Positions 1 through 9,003 of a DNA stretch of 64,000 nucleotides are shown one piece after another. The stretch lies in assembly GCF_006716235.1 (NCBI RefSeq), contig NZ_VFOR01000001.1, positions 124,001 through 188,000 of the forward strand. Direction: 5' to 3'. Both the position numbers and the translations under genes were made by a program. A model generated the notes under the pieces. It did no database searches. It was not told where the DNA came from and saw only the letters and a program-made list of their open reading frames with translations. How positions within the stretch are numbered: the first letter of the stretch is position 1; the number at the start of each line of letters is the position of its first letter. This DNA is from Propioniferax innocua. GTDB taxonomy: Bacteria; Actinomycetota; Actinomycetes; Propionibacteriales; Propionibacteriaceae.

Positions 1-309
1 CGCATCGAAGGTACTGGCCCATGGATGTTCTTTCGGAGGGTGACCTGGCCGTTGTTGATGCCGACGACGTTGTTCGTCGGCGTGATCGCCACGGCAAATT
101 CCTTCAAACAGGTCGACCTGGTGTTCGTGATGACCCAAGGAGGCCCGGCTGATTCGACGAAGTTGATGCTCTACTACGTCTGGCAGACGGCCTTCGGCCA
201 GTTCCGCCAAGGCTATTCGGCGGCCATCACCGTGGCGCTCGTGGCCATTCTGCTGACCATTGCGGTGGCCCAGATCCGCTTGCTCGACAAACGTATCCAC
301 TACCGCTGA
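1..309 (+). CDS. ABC sugar-type importer permease, UgpA/MalF family (5' end outside window)
   Basis: This is the C-terminal part of an inner-membrane permease of a carbohydrate-type ABC importer. The frame is open from the first base. It shows the end of the cytoplasmic EAA loop (WMFFRRVTWPLLMPT), which couples to the ATPase, then two hydrophobic segments and a charged tail (RLLDKRIHYR) like that of UgpA-type permeases. The second permease starts 16 bases after its stop, so the two form one operon whose binding protein and the rest of this gene lie upstream of the window. UgpA-like similarity is by eye; the substrate (glycerol-3-phosphate or a sugar) cannot be decided here. Confidence 0.85.
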   Translation, partial: RIEGTGPWMFFRRVTWPLLMPTTLFVGVIATANSFKQVDLVFVMTQGGPADSTKLMLYYVWQTAFGQFRQGYSAAITVALVAILLTIAVAQIRLLDKRIHYR

Positions 310-325
310 GAAAGGCCCAGCGCGC

Positions 326-1213
326 ATGAATCGCATATCCGACCCCGTCTCGTCCGGTGACCACGAGGCCTCGTCATCGGAGGCTAGTTCGGAGCAGGTG
401 GCCCGCCCCGCAGCCAGCTTGGGGGACCGGTTGATGGTCGTGTCGGCCTGGGGCATGGCCCTTGTGTGGGTGTTCCCCCTCCTGCTGGTGCTCGTGATGG
501 CGCTTCGCGACTCACCCACCGATTTCTCGCCGTGGGGTGGCTGGACCTTCGAGAACCTCACGCGGGTCTGGAACGCTGCGCCCTTCGGGATCTTTCTGCG
601 CAACAGCTTCCTGCTCGTGGTGGGGTTGACCTCCACACAGGTCGTTCTGGGAGTACTGGCGGCCTACGCGTTCGCGCGTTTCGAGTTCCGCGGCCGGGAC
701 GTGCTGTTCTTCGTCGTGTTGGCCCAATTGGTCATCTATCCCGAGATCATGCTCTCGGAGAATTTCTTCATGATCTCGCGACTGGGACTCGACGACACGC
801 TCCTCGGCGTCGGGCTTCCCTATGCCGCCAGCGCATTCGCGATCTTCCTGTTGCGGCAGGCGTTCAAGACCGTTCCCGGTGAACTCGTCGAGGCCGCTGT
901 CATGGAAGGTATGGGGCGGCTTCGGGTGCTGTGGCATGTTTACCTGCCACTGTGCCGGTCCACCGTGGCTGCCTTCGCCATGGTGTCGGTCTCGTTCCAC
1001 TGGAACAATTTTCTGTGGCCACTGATCGCCACACGGACCAATGACGCCCGTCCGGTCACCGTCGGCGTGGTGCGGTTCATGGCTCCGGAATCGGGTATCG
1101 ACTACGCGTCGTTGACCGCGGGGACCTTCATCATCGTGACGCCACTGTTGGTGTTCTTCATCATCATGCAGCGTCAGTTCGTGCAGTCCTTCATGCGCTC
1201 GGGGATCAAATAG
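326..1213 (+). CDS. ABC sugar-type importer permease, UgpE/MalG family
   Basis: Second membrane subunit of the same importer, 295 residues. It has a short polar N-terminus, about six hydrophobic segments and the EAA loop (LVEAAVMEGMGRLRVLWHVYLPL), split here only for reading: ELVEAAVMEGMGRL then RVLWHVYLPL. The segment NNFLWPL near the end is typical of MalG/UgpE proteins. I chose the ATG at 326 because a purine-rich stretch (gagaaagg) precedes it and an earlier start would overlap the first permease. The partner permease lies just upstream. Substrate is unknown from sequence. No ATPase gene follows, so the importer may use a shared MsiK/UgpC-type ATPase, which is an inference. Confidence 0.88.
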   Translation: MNRISDPVSSGDHEASSSEASSEQVARPAASLGDRLMVVSAWGMALVWVFPLLLVLVMALRDSPTDFSPWGGWTFENLTRVWNAAPFGIFLRNSFLLVVGLTSTQVVLGVLAAYAFARFEFRGRDVLFFVVLAQLVIYPEIMLSENFFMISRLGLDDTLLGVGLPYAASAFAIFLLRQAFKTVPGELVEAAVMEGMGRLRVLWHVYLPLCRSTVAAFAMVSVSFHWNNFLWPLIATRTNDARPVTVGVVRFMAPESGIDYASLTAGTFIIVTPLLVFFIIMQRQFVQSFMRSGIK

Positions 1214-1232
1214 CCTGCCCGTGCCCACGTGG

Positions 1233-1928
1233 TCAGGAACCGCTCTGGTCCAACATGGTCCGGCTCATGCCCTCCATCAGCGAGGTGATCAGAAGCCGGA
1301 AATAACGCTCGCTGGTCTGTTGCCCCTCGTCGCTGAGCAGAGGAGTGAGGAGTTCGTCACGCATCAGCGCCACCGCGTGACTCTGTTCGGCGAGGTCGGC
1401 GAGGTTCTGGCGCATGGCCTCGATGTCGTGCCGGCGACGGGCCAGGTGGGACTGGCGGTCCCGCGCCGATATCGCGCCCATCGCCACATTGATGATCATG
1501 GCGTGGGCCGTTGTGACATGCTCGCCGAAGCCGGCGGCGGTGAGCTTGTCGATCGCTGTTTCGAACAGGGGTAGTAGATCGGCCGGGAAGTGGCCCGACT
1601 CGGAGCGTTCGACGAGGTTCTGCGTCACGCCGTGGTACTGCAGTGACGCCCGGCGCAGGGTGAGCAGTATCTCCATGTACCACTCCTGCCACGGCAGGTC
1701 GGCATCCGGCATCTCGACCGTGGCCAGGATCTGGTCGGTGACGGTGTTCTGAACGGCGGCCTTGGTGGGGAAGTAGTGGTAGATCACCGACGGGACCACA
1801 TCGAGCTCTGTTGCCAGATCCCTGATCGACCAGCCGTGGAGCCCCTTCTTCGCCGTCATCGCCAGCGCACAGGCTCCAACTCTCTCAGGAGTGAGCCCGA
1901 CCCGACGGGACGTGTCCTTGGCGGTCAT
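1233..1928 (-). CDS. TetR-family transcriptional regulator
   Basis: A 231-residue DNA-binding repressor. The N-terminal helix-turn-helix covers roughly residues 12-58, with the signature IRDLATELDVVPSVIYHYFP that is characteristic of TetR proteins. The remaining 170 residues are a helical ligand-binding and dimerization domain with no recognisable ligand motif. It is transcribed divergently from the MFS exporter, with 94 bases between their starts, and a short inverted repeat (1992-2008) lies between them, so control of the exporter and of itself is plausible. It converges on the ABC permease gene with only 19 bases between their stops. The inducer is unknown. Confidence 0.9.
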   Translation of the reverse strand: MTAKDTSRRVGLTPERVGACALAMTAKKGLHGWSIRDLATELDVVPSVIYHYFPTKAAVQNTVTDQILATVEMPDADLPWQEWYMEILLTLRRASLQYHGVTQNLVERSESGHFPADLLPLFETAIDKLTAAGFGEHVTTAHAMIINVAMGAISARDRQSHLARRRHDIEAMRQNLADLAEQSHAVALMRDELLTPLLSDEGQQTSERYFRLLITSLMEGMSRTMLDQSGS

Positions 1929-1969
1929 GGCTGGAGTGTAACCGGAGCCATGAGCGGCTTGACCGGGAT

Positions 1970-1988
1970 TTAGCTAAGGCTTACCTCT
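1970..1988. promoter_or_regulatory. Putative DtxR/IdeR iron box upstream of MFS exporter
   Basis: The 19-base string TTAGCTAAGGCTTACCTCT matches 14 of 19 positions of the actinobacterial iron-box consensus TTAGGTTAGGCTAACCTAA when aligned by eye. It sits 35 bases upstream of the MFS start and inside the TetR-MFS intergenic region. It suggests iron-dependent repression of the exporter. Confidence 0.45.
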
Positions 1989-1991
1989 GTT

Positions 1992-2008
1992 GTAGATCAT
2001 TGTTCTAC
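1992..2008. promoter_or_regulatory. Inverted repeat between TetR and MFS genes
   Basis: GTAGA - 7 bases - TCTAC is a perfect 5-base inverted repeat immediately downstream of the iron-box-like sequence and upstream of the MFS ribosome site. It is a candidate operator for the adjacent TetR protein, but the arms are short. Confidence 0.3.
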
Positions 2009-2022
2009 TCTTGGAGGGGCTC

Positions 2023-3237
2023 ATGGCGGCGATCGATTCCCGAGGTGAACGACCGAGGCAGGGTCCGCTGCTGTTGGCGATGGTGACTTTGGCCTTCATG
2101 GGGCAGATGATCCTGAATCCGGTGATCGCTCCGCTCTCACGCGCCATGGGGCTGCAGGAATGGCATGTCGGCGCGACGATCTCCTGCGCGGCCGTGGCGC
2201 TCATGCTCGCCAGCCCCTTCTGGGGGCGCCGGGCGCAACGCGTGGGCGTGCGGCGGGTGTTGGTCGTGGCGATGTCGATCGCCCTGTGTGCTCTGGTGGC
2301 TTTCGCGGCGGTCGCGTGGGTCGGAACCCGCGGCTTGGTCGCCGGGCCTGCGTTGATCATCGGGATGCTTCTCACCAGAGGTGTGATCTATGGCGGCGCG
2401 ATCGCTGCGGTGACGCCGACCGCCCAGGTGCATCTCGTCGCTCACTCCGCCACCGAGAGCGACCGCGTCAAGGCCATCGGGGCATTGGGGGCGATGCAGG
2501 GGCTGGCATCGATCCTCGGATCGGTGCTCGGCGGTGTACTTGCGGCGCTTGGTGGGCTGATGTTTCCGGTGACGGTGATGCCGGTCGTGATGCTGGCCGG
2601 AATCGTTCTGCTCCTGGCCCGTTTTCGGCCGCAACCGATCGAATCACTGATCCCCGAACCCCGCCGGGTCTCGTTCGCCGATCGCCGTGTCCTTCCGTTC
2701 CTTGTCGCTGGATTCGCCCTCTTCCTCGGGCTCTCGGCCGCAACCAGCGTTCTCGGTTTCGCGGTGCAGGACAGGTTCGGCATCGGCGACGGCGGGCAGG
2801 TCGCCGGTATCACAGCCGCTCTCCAGTTCACGATGTCGATGGTGATGATGCTGACGCAGGGTGGACTGGTCCGCAGACTTGATTGGGGGCCACGGCGTCT
2901 GCTGCGGGTCGGCTTCCTCGTCGCGCTGGGCGGGGCCGTGTCGGTGGCCCTGCACGCGGGGCTCGGGGTGATGTTCGCCGGGTGTGCGCTGATGGGGTTC
3001 GGGCTGGGCCTTGCCATGCCCGGATACACCGCTGGCCCGACCGGTGTCGTGGCCGATGATGAACAGGGCGGACTCGCCGGTGTCATCAATGCAACCAATG
3101 GCCTGACCTTCGCCATCGGGCCGGTGCTGTTCACCGCGCTCTATGGAGTCGACGCCGATATGCCCTTCCTGGGGATCGCGGCGCTGTTCGGCCTGGGGGC
3201 GATGTTCGCCTTCGTGCACCCGAGGCTACGCGGGTGA
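2023..3237 (+). CDS. Major facilitator superfamily exporter, possibly iron-regulated
   Basis: A 404-residue transporter with about twelve hydrophobic segments in two halves and the MFS loop motif between helices 2 and 3 (WGRRAQRVGVRRVL). The ATG at 2023 is preceded by GGAGGGG at a short spacing; an upstream TTG at 2011 is in frame but would place the ribosome site inside the gene. The promoter region holds an iron-box-like sequence and an inverted repeat, next to a divergent TetR gene. Both controls are typical of small-molecule exporters, so export of a siderophore or metallophore is possible, but no biosynthesis genes for one are adjacent except the NRPS-like gene two genes downstream. A drug exporter role is equally possible. 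Confidence 0.85.
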   Translation: MAAIDSRGERPRQGPLLLAMVTLAFMGQMILNPVIAPLSRAMGLQEWHVGATISCAAVALMLASPFWGRRAQRVGVRRVLVVAMSIALCALVAFAAVAWVGTRGLVAGPALIIGMLLTRGVIYGGAIAAVTPTAQVHLVAHSATESDRVKAIGALGAMQGLASILGSVLGGVLAALGGLMFPVTVMPVVMLAGIVLLLARFRPQPIESLIPEPRRVSFADRRVLPFLVAGFALFLGLSAATSVLGFAVQDRFGIGDGGQVAGITAALQFTMSMVMMLTQGGLVRRLDWGPRRLLRVGFLVALGGAVSVALHAGLGVMFAGCALMGFGLGLAMPGYTAGPTGVVADDEQGGLAGVINATNGLTFAIGPVLFTALYGVDADMPFLGIAALFGLGAMFAFVHPRLRG

Positions 3238-3281
3238 GGGCCCGATGCTGCTGATTAGGCGTTTTGGGCTGGGCCGATGTT

Positions 3282-3306
3282 TCGAGTCGGGCCGAACCCG
3301 ACTCGA
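3282..3306. terminator. Hairpin downstream of MFS gene
   Basis: TCGAGTCGGG and its exact complement CCCGACTCGA flank a 5-base loop. There is no T-tract, so it may be a weak terminator or a leader structure. The 214-base gap 3238-3451 also holds a CGGAGG-TTCT-CCTCCG hairpin at 3361-3376, which pairs a ribosome-site-like sequence; no gene is seen in the gap. Confidence 0.4.
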
Positions 3307-3451
3307 TGGTGTAGCGTGGCGGTATTGGCCTGCCCAGTCTTGCTGTGGGCCAGTGGTGATCGGAGGTTCTCCTCCGCTGGCCGCGCCGCACCATCATTTG
3401 GATGGATCAGGTCGAGCGCGCCGTGCAAGACACCCACAGTTTGGTTTTTTC

Positions 3452-4861
3452 TTGTCTGATTTTGTTTCGCTGGGTGTTCCCCAGCAGTTCTCCGCTGCGC
3501 TCGCTGAGCGTGGTATCACGTCTCCGACGCCGATCCAGCAGGCCACGCTGCCCGATTCTCTCGCGGGTCGCGATGTGCTCGGCCGCGGCCGTACCGGCTC
3601 GGGCAAGACGTACGCGTTTCTGCTGCCGATGGTCGCTCGACTGACCGAGGGGCGTGGTCGACGCGCGCCCAAGCAGCCCAGAGCACTCATCCTTGCCCCG
3701 ACGCGGGAGCTGGCCTCGCAGATCGAGGAGTCCCTCAAGCCGCTCGCGGCGGCTGGGCGGCTCCAAAGCCTCACGATTTTCGGGGGCGTCAACCAGAATC
3801 CGCAGGTGCGTTCCCTCGCCAAGGGCGTTGACGTGCTTGTGGCCTGCCCCGGGCGTCTGCTCGACCTGATGGGGCAGGGCGCGGTGGACCTGTCGGCCGT
3901 CGAGATCACGATCCTCGACGAGGCCGACCACATGGCCGACATGGGCTTCCTTCCCATGGTCAAGCGCATCCTCGACAAGGTTCCGTCCCGTGGACAGCGC
4001 ATGCTGTTCTCCGCGACGCTCGATGGCGACATCAACGTGCTCGTCAAGCGTTACCTGCACAAGCCCGTCATCCATGAGGCTGATTCGGCCGAGTCGCCGG
4101 TCTCGACGATGGATCACCATCTGATCGAGCTTTCGGCGGGGGAGAAGAACGGCGTCATCGCCGGTCTTGCAGCGGCCCCGGGTAAGACCATTTTCTTCAC
4201 CCGCACCAAGCATGGCGCGAAGAAACTCGCCAAGGTCCTCATCAACAAGGGCATCCCCGCGGTCGACCTGCACGGAAACCTCGCCCAGAACGCCCGTACC
4301 CGCAACATGGAGGCCTTCCACTCCGGGCGCGTCTCGACGCTTGTGGCCACCGATATCGCGGCCCGCGGCATCCACGTCGATGACGTGGACCTGGTGGTAC
4401 ACGCCGATCCGCCGGCCGAACACAAGGCCTACCTCCACCGTTCTGGACGCACCGCCCGGGCGGGCAAGGCCGGTACCGTGTTGACGCTGGTCACCCACGA
4501 CCAGCGTGGTGAGGTGCGCGGGCTGATGCGCGCCGCCAAGATCAAGCCGACCGTCTCCGGGGCCGATGCTGCCAGTCTCGAAACGCTCGTTCCCGGAGAA
4601 CGCACCTATGTGAGCGCCGATGAGGCGATGACGATCTCCTACCCGAACCGTCCTGCACAAACTGGACAACAGTCCGGTGGTGGAGCGCGGAAGCCCAGGA
4701 ACGGCGGGCAACGGCGTCCGGAACAGAATCCGCGTGGTCGTTCCGACTCTCGCCGTCGTGGACCGCGAGGAGGTTCTTCGGGCGCTGCGTCGTCGGGCTC
4801 GACGAAGGGGGCCGCAGGATTTTCGCAGGGCGCGGGGCGGCGTCGCACGGGAGTGCGCTGA
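3452..4861 (+). CDS. DEAD-box ATP-dependent RNA helicase
   Basis: A 469-residue RNA helicase of the RhlE/CsdA type that unwinds RNA, usually in ribosome assembly or cold adaptation. Visible motifs in order: Q motif (SPTPIQQATLP), Walker A (GRTGSGKT), APTRELA, the DEAD box (ILDEADHMADMGF), SAT (LFSATLD), and the C-terminal domain motifs ATDIAARGIHV and HRSGRTARAG. A basic, glycine- and arginine-rich tail follows. The TTG at 3452 is chosen because homology to helicases begins there (SDFVSLGVPQQF); the frame continues upstream into the MFS gene but looks non-coding. No clear ribosome site precedes the TTG, and a T-rich run does. The stop codon lies in a tandem repeat. Confidence 0.92.
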   Translation: MSDFVSLGVPQQFSAALAERGITSPTPIQQATLPDSLAGRDVLGRGRTGSGKTYAFLLPMVARLTEGRGRRAPKQPRALILAPTRELASQIEESLKPLAAAGRLQSLTIFGGVNQNPQVRSLAKGVDVLVACPGRLLDLMGQGAVDLSAVEITILDEADHMADMGFLPMVKRILDKVPSRGQRMLFSATLDGDINVLVKRYLHKPVIHEADSAESPVSTMDHHLIELSAGEKNGVIAGLAAAPGKTIFFTRTKHGAKKLAKVLINKGIPAVDLHGNLAQNARTRNMEAFHSGRVSTLVATDIAARGIHVDDVDLVVHADPPAEHKAYLHRSGRTARAGKAGTVLTLVTHDQRGEVRGLMRAAKIKPTVSGADAASLETLVPGERTYVSADEAMTISYPNRPAQTGQQSGGGARKPRNGGQRRPEQNPRGRSDSRRRGPRGGSSGAASSGSTKGAAGFSQGAGRRRTGVR

Positions 4862-4925
4862 TGGATGGTCGCATGGGAGTGCGCTGATCGGTTGGTCGCA
4901 CGGGAGTGCGCTGATGGTTGGTCGC
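4842..4925. repeat. Tandem repeat, 26-27 base unit, starting at helicase 3' end
   Basis: Units begin at 4842, 4868 and 4895, with the start of a fourth at 4921. Each contains GGGAGTGCGCTGAT, so the TGA that ends the helicase (4859-4861) recurs in each later copy. The rest of the 213-base gap up to 5074 shows no gene. Confidence 0.9.
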
Positions 4926-5074
4926 GCTCCTCGACCCCGGTGTCGATTCTGTTCCTTGGCCCGTGACGGGACATGTCATCGATGATGGTGTTCATCGATG
5001 GTGTGTCCCGCAGGGGTGGGGCACGTTCGGCGCGCCTGAACCCGTTTCCCTTCGAGTTTCGAGAGAGTTCTCAC

Positions 5075-8000
5075 GTGACACACAGCACTTCTGGCGGTTT
5101 CTCGGATCCGCTTCTTGCAGGCGATCGTGCACCTTCTCCCCGGACCCTCGTCGACATCTTCTTGGACACCGTTGCGAAGTGCGGTGACTCCCCGGCCTTG
5201 GACGCCGGTGGAACTGTGCTGACCTACGGCGAGTTCCACGAGGAATCCGGTGAGGTCGCCGCGGCCCTCAACGACCTCGGTATCGGACGCGGCGACAAGG
5301 TCGGCGTCCGCGTCCCCTCCGGGACAGCCGACCTGTATGTCTCCATCATGGGCATCCTGCTCGCTGGAGCCGCCTATGTTCCGGTGGACGCAGACGACCC
5401 CGACGAGCGCGCACGCACGGTCTTCTCCGAGGCCGACGTCGCCGCGGTCATCACCGCCGACCGTGTCATCACCCCGCGTGATCCCGATGCGACCGCGCAG
5501 CCGGTCGAACCGGCCCCGCCCGACCTCGGCGACGACTGTTGGGTGATCTTCACCTCCGGCTCCACTGGAAAACCCAAGGGTGTGGCGGTGAATCATCGCA
5601 GCGCGGCTGCGTTCGTCGACGCCGAATCGCGACTGTTCCTGCAGAAGGCCCCGCTGGGTCCGGGCGATCGCGTCATGGCTGGTCTCTCGGTGGCTTTCGA
5701 CGCCAGTTGTGAAGAGGTCTGGCTCGCCTGGGCGCATGGTGCCTGTCTGGTTCCCGCGCCGCGTTCCCTTGTGCGTTCGGGCATGGATCTTGGCCCCTGG
5801 CTCATCGCCAATGACATCACCATCGTCTCCACGGTCCCGACGCTCGTGTCGTTGTGGCCGGCCGAGGCGATGGATCGCGTCCGTCTCCTGATCGTGGGCG
5901 GTGAGGCGTGCCCGCCGGAGCTCGGCGCCCGGTTGGCCAATGAGAACCGTGAGGTGTGGAACACCTACGGCCCCACCGAGGCGACCGTCGTGGCCTGTGC
6001 AGCCCAGCTCACCGGCGAACCGCCGGTTCGGATCGGTCTTCCGCTCGATGGGTGGGATCTCGCGGTCGTCGATGACGAGGGGAACCCGGTGCCGGAGGGG
6101 GAGAGTGGCGAACTCATCATCGGCGGCGTCGGGCTGGCGCGTTATCTGGATCCGGAGAAAGACGCGGAGAAGTACGCGCCCATGCCGACGCTCGGCTGGG
6201 ATCGCGCTTACCGTTCCGGTGACGTGGTGGTCAACGATCCCGAAGGGCTCTTGTTCCGCGGACGCGCCGACGACCAGGTCAAGGTCGGTGGGCGTCGTAT
6301 CGAACTCGGTGAGATCGACGCTGCGCTGCTCGCACTGCCGGGGGTTGCAGGTGCTGCCGCCGCGGTGCGCAAGACCGCCAGCGGCAACTCGCTGATCGTC
6401 GGGTACCTCACTGTTGACGACGAATTCGACCGTGCGGCGAGCCTGGAGCGTCTTCGCGCCGACATGCCGGCGGCCCTCGTGCCGCGCCTGGCTGTGGTTG
6501 ATGACCTCCCCACCCGCACCAGCGGGAAGATCGACCGTGACGCCCTCCCATGGCCCCTGCCCGAGGAAGAGGGCGATGACTCGGCGCTCGGCGAGGTCGG
6601 TTCCTGGGTGGCAGACATCTGGAACGATGTGCTGGGTGCCCGACCCACCGACCCCGATGAAGATTTCTTCGACCTCGGCGGTGGTTCATTGACCGCTGCC
6701 CAGATCATTGCCCGCGTCCGTGAACGCTATGTCAACGCCACTGTCGCCGATGTGTACGAACACACGACGATCGGCGGTTTCGCGGCGTGGCTCGAAGACT
6801 TGGACACGCCTGCGGGGCGCCTCAATGAACAGGTCCACCCGGTTCCCACCAAGACCCAGGCCGGTCAGATCCTGGCCCTTCTGGGTCTGCGGACCATCAG
6901 TGGTCTGCGAGCAGTTTTCTGGATCGGGCTCGGCCTGCGTGCGGTCGACGCGCTTGGCTGGGATCTTCCCGGAAGCGTGATTCCACTCGTGCCGTGGTGG
7001 GCATTGGCGGTGCTCTGGTTCTTCCTGGTGTTCTCGCCCGGGCGTCTGGCACTCAGCGCGCTTGCGGCCCGCATCCTGCTGCGCGGCGTCGAGCCGGGCC
7101 AGTACCCACGTGGTGGACGGATCCACCTGCGGCTGTGGTTGGCCGAACGTTTCGCCGACGAAGCGGGGGCCGGGCTCATCGCCGGCGCCGGAATCGTCCG
7201 TTGGTACGCCAAGCTCCTCGGCTGTCGGGTGGGCAAGGACATCGATCTGCATGCCATGCCGCCGATCACCGGTCACCTCGAACTCGGTGACGGCTGTTCG
7301 GTGGAACCCGAGGTCGACCTTCAGGGTCATTGGATCGACGGCTCCACCCTGCACATCGGCGAGATCGAGATCGGGGCGAACGCCCGCATCGGCGCCCGAT
7401 CCACGTTGTTGGGTGGCTCTCGTGTCGGCAAGGCCGCCGAGATCGCACCCGGCTCCACCGTCTTTGGCAAGGTCAAGGCCGGCGGGCGGTTCTCCGGTTG
7501 CCCCGCCGTGCGGATCGGCGACGCGCGCGGCCCTTGGGAGAAACGGCCCAGGAGTCGTCCCATCTTCACCGCTCTCTATGCCATGACCGGCGTCGGGATC
7601 TCGCTCCTGCCGATCATCGCCATCGTGATCGCCGGTTCCGTGCTCTGGGGGCCGTTGCACCAGACCACGACGCTGGCCTCGGCAGCGACCACGGCTCTGC
7701 TGTGGCTGCCGCTTGCGGGGTTGGCCGGTTATGCGTCGCTGGCGCTGATGATCCTGATCCTGGTGCGGCTGTGGGGGCTCGGACTCGAGGGGGGACACCA
7801 CCCGACACAGGGCGTCCGCGCCCTCCAGGCGTGGGCGACACTCCGACTCATGGATGAGGCCCGCACGTGGCTGTTCCCGCTGTACGCCGGTGCAGCGACC
7901 ACCTGGTGGCTGCGTGCCCTGGGAGCCCACATCGGCAAGGACGCAGAAGCATCCACGGTGTTGATGATCCCCAGCCTGACCAAGGTCGGTGCCGGCGCGT

Positions 8001-8953
8001 TTCTCGCGGACGACACCTTGATCGGTGGCTATGAACTCGGAGGTGGCTGGCTGCGCATCGAACGCGTCAAGATCGGTCGCGGAGCCTTCGTCGGAAACTC
8101 CGGCATGACCGCTCCCGGGCGCAAGGTTCCCAAGGAATCCCTCGTTGCGGTGCTCTCGGCTGCGCCACGCCGCAAGAAGGCCAAAGCGGGATCGTCCTGG
8201 GTGGGCTCTCCGCCGGAGAAACTGCGCCGCACTCATTCCGAGGTCGATGCCTCCCGCACATACGCACCTCCGGCCAGGCTCCGGATCGCACGCGGACTGG
8301 TGGAGACCTGCCGTGTCTTCGCTCTCCTGGCCCATCTGTGCCTGCACCTGCTCAACATCACGGTGCTGGTGTGGCTCGCCACGACGCTCGGTTGGGGCGC
8401 GGCTGCGGTGCTCTCCGGGCTTGTTCTGTTGGTCTGTGGTGCCCTGGCCGTCGGCATCGCCGTCGTGGCGAAGTGGTTGCTCGTCGGACGCTGGAGGAGC
8501 TCGGAGCATCCCCTGTGGTCCAGCTTCGTCTGGCGGGGTGAATTGGCTGACGCCTTCGTCGAAGTGGTCGCGGTTCCCTGGCTGCTGCGTGCGGTGCCGG
8601 GCACGGCACTGCTCGGTCTCTATTTCCGTTCGATGGGTTCGACCGTGGGCCGTGGCGTCTGGTGTGAGACGTATTGGTTGCCCGAGCACGATCTCATCGA
8701 GCTCGGTGACGGCGCCACGATCAACCGGGGCTGCGTCGTGCAGACGCACCTGTTCCACGATCGCGTCTTGGCGATGGACGCTGTTCGGCTCGGCCCGGGC
8801 GCCACGCTGGGTCCGAACTCGGTCATCCTCCCGGCTGCGACGCTCGGCCGCCATGCGACAGTGGGGCCCGGATCGCTCGTGATGCGCGGCGAAGCAGCAC
8901 CGGACAAGACACGGTGGATCGGCAACCCGATCGGCCCGTGGGCCGAGGGCTAG
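5075..8953 (+). CDS. Pls-like single-module non-ribosomal peptide synthetase (poly-amino-acid synthetase candidate)
   Basis: A 1292-residue membrane NRPS without a standard condensation or thioesterase domain. Residues about 30-480 are an adenylation domain: TSGSTGKPKG near 160, FDASCEEVW (A4), NTYGPTEATV (A5), YRSGD (A7) and TSGKIDRDALP (A10). A carrier domain follows with DEDFFDLGGGSL; Ser538 would carry the phosphopantetheine. The C-terminal half (about 600-1292) has three pairs of membrane segments alternating with three left-handed beta-helix-like hexapeptide regions (for example EIGANARIGARSTLLGG), matching the TIGR02353 terminal domain and the architecture and size of epsilon-poly-lysine synthetase. 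GTG at 5075 has GAGAGAG seven bases before it; an ATG at 4973 is in frame but unsupported. A peptidase gene follows closely. Product is inferred, not known. Confidence 0.88.
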   Translation: MTHSTSGGFSDPLLAGDRAPSPRTLVDIFLDTVAKCGDSPALDAGGTVLTYGEFHEESGEVAAALNDLGIGRGDKVGVRVPSGTADLYVSIMGILLAGAAYVPVDADDPDERARTVFSEADVAAVITADRVITPRDPDATAQPVEPAPPDLGDDCWVIFTSGSTGKPKGVAVNHRSAAAFVDAESRLFLQKAPLGPGDRVMAGLSVAFDASCEEVWLAWAHGACLVPAPRSLVRSGMDLGPWLIANDITIVSTVPTLVSLWPAEAMDRVRLLIVGGEACPPELGARLANENREVWNTYGPTEATVVACAAQLTGEPPVRIGLPLDGWDLAVVDDEGNPVPEGESGELIIGGVGLARYLDPEKDAEKYAPMPTLGWDRAYRSGDVVVNDPEGLLFRGRADDQVKVGGRRIELGEIDAALLALPGVAGAAAAVRKTASGNSLIVGYLTVDDEFDRAASLERLRADMPAALVPRLAVVDDLPTRTSGKIDRDALPWPLPEEEGDDSALGEVGSWVADIWNDVLGARPTDPDEDFFDLGGGSLTAAQIIARVRERYVNATVADVYEHTTIGGFAAWLEDLDTPAGRLNEQVHPVPTKTQAGQILALLGLRTISGLRAVFWIGLGLRAVDALGWDLPGSVIPLVPWWALAVLWFFLVFSPGRLALSALAARILLRGVEPGQYPRGGRIHLRLWLAERFADEAGAGLIAGAGIVRWYAKLLGCRVGKDIDLHAMPPITGHLELGDGCSVEPEVDLQGHWIDGSTLHIGEIEIGANARIGARSTLLGGSRVGKAAEIAPGSTVFGKVKAGGRFSGCPAVRIGDARGPWEKRPRSRPIFTALYAMTGVGISLLPIIAIVIAGSVLWGPLHQTTTLASAATTALLWLPLAGLAGYASLALMILILVRLWGLGLEGGHHPTQGVRALQAWATLRLMDEARTWLFPLYAGAATTWWLRALGAHIGKDAEASTVLMIPSLTKVGAGAFLADDTLIGGYELGGGWLRIERVKIGRGAFVGNSGMTAPGRKVPKESLVAVLSAAPRRKKAKAGSSWVGSPPEKLRRTHSEVDASRTYAPPARLRIARGLVETCRVFALLAHLCLHLLNITVLVWLATTLGWGAAAVLSGLVLLVCGALAVGIAVVAKWLLVGRWRSSEHPLWSSFVWRGELADAFVEVVAVPWLLRAVPGTALLGLYFRSMGSTVGRGVWCETYWLPEHDLIELGDGATINRGCVVQTHLFHDRVLAMDAVRLGPGATLGPNSVILPAATLGRHATVGPGSLVMRGEAAPDKTRWIGNPIGPWAEG

Positions 8954-9003
8954 GGTGGAGCGTTTGCCTTTTCCGCCACTTACTGACTCTGATTGGAGTG
9001 CGT

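Noticed and set aside
4973-5074. N-terminal extension of the NRPS from ATG 4973
   Set aside because: GTG 5075 has a good ribosome site and matches the family start; the extension is basic and lacks domain similarity.
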